From contig JAMXLO010000097.1 of the NCBI GenBank assembly GCA_024280945.1, positions 1 to 64,000 on the forward strand: a stretch of 64,000 nucleotides of DNA, written 5' to 3'. The translations under genes were made by a program, and so were the position numbers. The stretch comes from Acetobacteraceae bacterium. GTDB lineage: Bacteria; Pseudomonadota; Alphaproteobacteria; Acetobacterales; Acetobacteraceae. The notes beneath the pieces are model-generated. The model saw only the letters and a list, made by a program, of their open reading frames with translations, searched no databases and was not told the origin of the DNA. Below, in pieces: positions 61,773 through 64,000 of this stretch (position 1 is the first letter of the stretch; the number at the start of each line of letters is the position of its first letter).

Positions 61773-63302
61773 ATGTCGGGAGTGACGGCCCACTACGATG
61801 CGCGCCATCGCGCGATGATCACAGCGTGCGCGATCGGCGCCACGGTGTTGCAGCTGCTCGACCAGACCATAGCCAACGTGGCGCTGCCATATATGCAAGG
61901 CAGCTTCTCCGCGAGCTTCGATGAAATCACCTGGGTCCTGACCTCGTACATCACTGCGTCGGCAATCATGACTGCGCCGGTGGGCTGGCTGGCGGCTCGC
62001 TACGGCCGCAAGATCCTCTATGTCGGTTGCATCCTGGGATTTACCGTTGCCTCCATGCTCTGTGGTGCCGCCCAGTCGCTCGGCCAAATCGTCGTGTTCC
62101 GCGTGCTTCAAGGGGTGTTCGGGGCGGCCCTCGTGCCATTATCTCAGGCGACGCTACTGGACATCTACCCCGTTGAGCGGCGTGGATTCGCCATGGCGAT
62201 CTGGGGGGTCGGCGTAATGCTCGGGCCGATCATGGGCCCGACGGTCGGCGGCTGGCTGACGGAGACCTACAGCTGGCGTTGGGTGTTCTATATAAATTTG
62301 CCGTTCGGCCTGCTTGCCGCCGCTGGCCTGATGATCTTCTTGCCTGGCGGTGGCCAGCAAGGACGGCTGCGCTTCGACTGGCTTGGCTTCAGCGTCCTGA
62401 CGATTGCGATCGGTAGCTTGCAGCTGATGCTGGACCGCGGCCAGGAGAAGGACTGGTTCACCTCCAGCGAAATCATTACCGAGGCCGTGTTCGCCAGCCT
62501 GGGATTTTATCTGTTCCTGGTTCACGTATCGTCCGTGCGCCAACCGCTGATCCGCCCTGCGCTGTTCAAAGACGTCAATTTCGCGTCCGGCGTCCTGCTG
62601 ATGTTCATGGTGGGCATCTTCATGGTGTCCAGTCTTGCGTTGATGACGCCATGGCTTCAGGTCCTAAGCCACTATCCAGTGGAGACCGCGGGATTGATCA
62701 TGGCGCCACGCGGGTTCGGCAGCCTCGTGACGACCATGCTGACTGGACGGCTGGCCGCCCGGCTGGATGCAAGGCTATTGGTGGGTATTGGCCTGCTGAT
62801 GCTCACCTACTCTTATTGGCTGATGACCGGCTGGACGCCCGACGTTTCACCTCGCGAGATCATCATCGCCATTGTGATCCAAGGCGCAGCGATGGGGCTT
62901 CTGTTCACCCCAATCCAAGTGCTGGCGTTTGTCACACTGGAGCCGGCGATGCGGACGGAGGGTGCCGCACTGTTCAGCCTGCTGCGCAACCTGGGTGCGG
63001 CGATAGGCGTCTCAATCGCGACATCGATGCTGGCTCGCAGTACGCAGGCAATGCATGAGATGATTGGCGCTTCGATCACTCCATTCAATCGGGCCCTGCA
63101 GGCGACTGGACCGGTACAACAGTGGCTGCATCCGTCGACCACGCACGGCGCGGCATTGCTGGATCGAGTGGTGAACGAGCAAGCGCAGATCATTGCCTAT
63201 GCAGACGTCTACGTATTGCTGATTATCGCCACATTGCCAGCATGGCTGCTGCTTCTGATGATGCGCCTACCGTCAAAAATGATCAACAAGGCGACCGGAT
63301 GA
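61773..63302 (+). CDS. DHA2 family major-facilitator exporter (EmrB/QacA-type)
   Basis: About 509 residues from the ATG at 61773 (MSGVTAHYDARHRAMITACA); the frame is open to 61686 and upstream starts are possible. It is a 14-helix transporter. DHA2 motifs: LLDQTIANVALPYMQGSFSA (motif D1), GWLAARYGRKILYVGCILGF (motif A), RVLQGVFGAALVPLSQATLL (motif B) and GVMLGPIMGPTVGGWLTETY (motif C). It would export a small molecule by proton antiport. No membrane-fusion partner (EmrA) is adjacent. Confidence 0.92.
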   Translation: MSGVTAHYDARHRAMITACAIGATVLQLLDQTIANVALPYMQGSFSASFDEITWVLTSYITASAIMTAPVGWLAARYGRKILYVGCILGFTVASMLCGAAQSLGQIVVFRVLQGVFGAALVPLSQATLLDIYPVERRGFAMAIWGVGVMLGPIMGPTVGGWLTETYSWRWVFYINLPFGLLAAAGLMIFLPGGGQQGRLRFDWLGFSVLTIAIGSLQLMLDRGQEKDWFTSSEIITEAVFASLGFYLFLVHVSSVRQPLIRPALFKDVNFASGVLLMFMVGIFMVSSLALMTPWLQVLSHYPVETAGLIMAPRGFGSLVTTMLTGRLAARLDARLLVGIGLLMLTYSYWLMTGWTPDVSPREIIIAIVIQGAAMGLLFTPIQVLAFVTLEPAMRTEGAALFSLLRNLGAAIGVSIATSMLARSTQAMHEMIGASITPFNRALQATGPVQQWLHPSTTHGAALLDRVVNEQAQIIAYADVYVLLIIATLPAWLLLLMMRLPSKMINKATG

Positions 63303-63409
63303 TCCACGGCTCCGCTGGTCGAAAGCCATACACATCGGAGTAGGTCTCTGGTGCCGATCGATGGTGTTGTCAGCTCGGAAGCGGAGAAGTCGGCGACTGA
63401 CCTGGCAGG

Positions 63410-63868
63410 TTACGGGCGAAGATACGTCCATCCCTGCTCCTGCAACTCGGTAATCCTGGCAACACCCGTTGGGACTTCCCGAACCTCACCGAGGAAGTCG
63501 ATCGGCTTGTTCTCAGCTTTAGATTGATTCATCCGCGTGTTACCGCAACCGCTGAACACAACGCCCTTCTTGCTCAATTCGGCGATCCTGTCGCGGACTG
63601 GCGAGGTGTCGCTACGCATCATTTGCAGGCCGGGACCGAAGGCAACGAATTCGATCTGGTTTTTCTCGCCTTTCTTATCCCAGTACTCTCTCATATTCGC
63701 GGCGTTGTTCAGCGCGAGGTTCATTGTCTTGGGGTCATCCTGGTCGACCTGGATGACCACGCGATGCTGCTTGACCCACGTAGATTGCTGGGAGTGGGGT
63801 TGCTGCGCAAACGCAATCTGTGACGCTGCCACGATTGGCAGAGCAAGGACGATCTGACGTCGCCGCAT
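63410..63868 (-). CDS. Periplasmic DsrE-family protein
   Basis: A 152-residue protein with AGAGG 6 nt before its ATG. A signal peptide (RRQIVLALPIVAASQIAFAQ) indicates export. The mature part has the DsrE/F-like layout: HRVVIQVDQDDPKTMNLALN, NAANMREYW, QIEFVAFGPGLQMM, and the cysteine-containing GVVFSGCGNTRMNQS. DsrE proteins take part in sulfur relay, but periplasmic versions are poorly understood. It begins 10 bp after the stop of the partial gene on the same strand, so they are probably one operon. Confidence 0.82.
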   Translation of the reverse strand: MRRRQIVLALPIVAASQIAFAQQPHSQQSTWVKQHRVVIQVDQDDPKTMNLALNNAANMREYWDKKGEKNQIEFVAFGPGLQMMRSDTSPVRDRIAELSKKGVVFSGCGNTRMNQSKAENKPIDFLGEVREVPTGVARITELQEQGWTYLRP

Positions 63869-63877
63869 TTTATCCTC

Positions 63878-64000
63878 TCACTGATGGTTATTCTTCCGCC
63901 AGCGCAAGAAGTCCTGCCAAAGCTTGGCCTGTGCCGGCGACATCGTCGTAGTTGCATTCGCAGGAGTAGCATCAGCCTGTGCAATAGCGGTGGTCTTGTC
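63878..64000 (-). CDS. C-terminal end of an unidentified gene
   Basis: The last 40 codons of a minus-strand gene enter the window and stop with TGA at 63878-63880. The visible tail is polar (DKTTAIAQADATPANATTTM then SPAQAKLWQDFLRWRKNNHQ). This is too little to name a family. The start lies beyond 64000. It is 10 bp upstream of the DsrE-family gene, which suggests co-transcription. Confidence 0.55.
   Translation of the reverse strand, partial: DKTTAIAQADATPANATTTMSPAQAKLWQDFLRWRKNNHQ

Noticed and set aside
1-64000. CRISPR arrays, IS elements, prophage or integrative element
   Set aside because: No spaced short repeats, transposase or integrase genes were found by reading.

Overview
The window is high-GC DNA from an alphaproteobacterium, most likely of the Rhodospirillales/Acetobacteraceae type. 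This is inferred from gene content: a MucR/Ros zinc-finger regulator, DUF29 and GFA proteins, a GTTC-N7-GTTC direct repeat of the alphaproteobacterial LexA type, an elongator tRNA-Met typical of the class, Tat-exported binding proteins and many 4-bp ATGA gene overlaps. Nothing in the first 48 kb looks like a large mobile island. No IS element, integrase or CRISPR array was seen.

Region 1 (1-23 kb) is catabolic and transport-oriented. A hydantoinase runs off the left edge and is divergent from a stand-alone MetE-like zinc barrel protein. Small accessory genes follow (P-loop kinase-like protein, GFA protein, DUF29), then an ORF behind a LexA-type box and a large TPR protein. The centrepiece is a minus-strand ABC importer: one ATPase, two permeases and three tandem paralogous Tat-signal binding proteins, next to a PcaB-type lyase. 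Further on are a FecR/DUF6600 envelope protein with small lipoproteins, an M20 metallopeptidase, a mazEF pair, a VOC protein and an NtaA/DszA-type flavin monooxygenase.

Region 2 (22.5-38 kb) holds a SYLF protein, MucR, a hydrolase and a YoaK-family membrane protein. It continues with a signalling operon (histidine kinase with seven GAF domains, CheY-like receiver, receiver-cyclase) facing a NCS2-type permease that carries a C-terminal ATPase-like domain. A sterol-desaturase-like protein, a YVTN propeller and an O-antigen-ligase-like protein follow on the minus strand, then a divergent SMP-30 lactonase.

Region 3 (38-48 kb) is housekeeping: tyrS, anmK, an esterase-like hydrolase, then a tight plus-strand sulfur block (cysE, an IscR-like regulator, two cysteine desulfurases, ferredoxin, mnmA), a DegP-type protease and tRNA-Met. 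The mnmA reading frame carries an in-frame amber codon inside its PP-loop motif. The kilobase after the tRNA is a decayed two-component system: a frameshifted response regulator and histidine kinase.

Region 4 (49-64 kb) is an envelope-polysaccharide locus: flippase, a protein with a duplicated Cys/Trp domain, an outer-membrane barrel, PIG-L deacetylase, glucose-1-phosphate cytidylyltransferase, sugar C-methyltransferase-like protein, OPX export lipoprotein, lytic transglycosylase, GT2 glycosyltransferase, a LuxR-type regulator with a degenerate receiver, FkbM methyltransferase and a DHA2-type exporter. A DsrE-like periplasmic protein and a partial gene close the window.

The strongest items for follow-up are the mnmA amber codon, the LexA-type box with a probably leaderless ORF, the transporter-ATPase fusion, the seven-GAF kinase with its atypical cyclase, the duplicated-domain protein in the polysaccharide locus, and the two-component pseudogenes.
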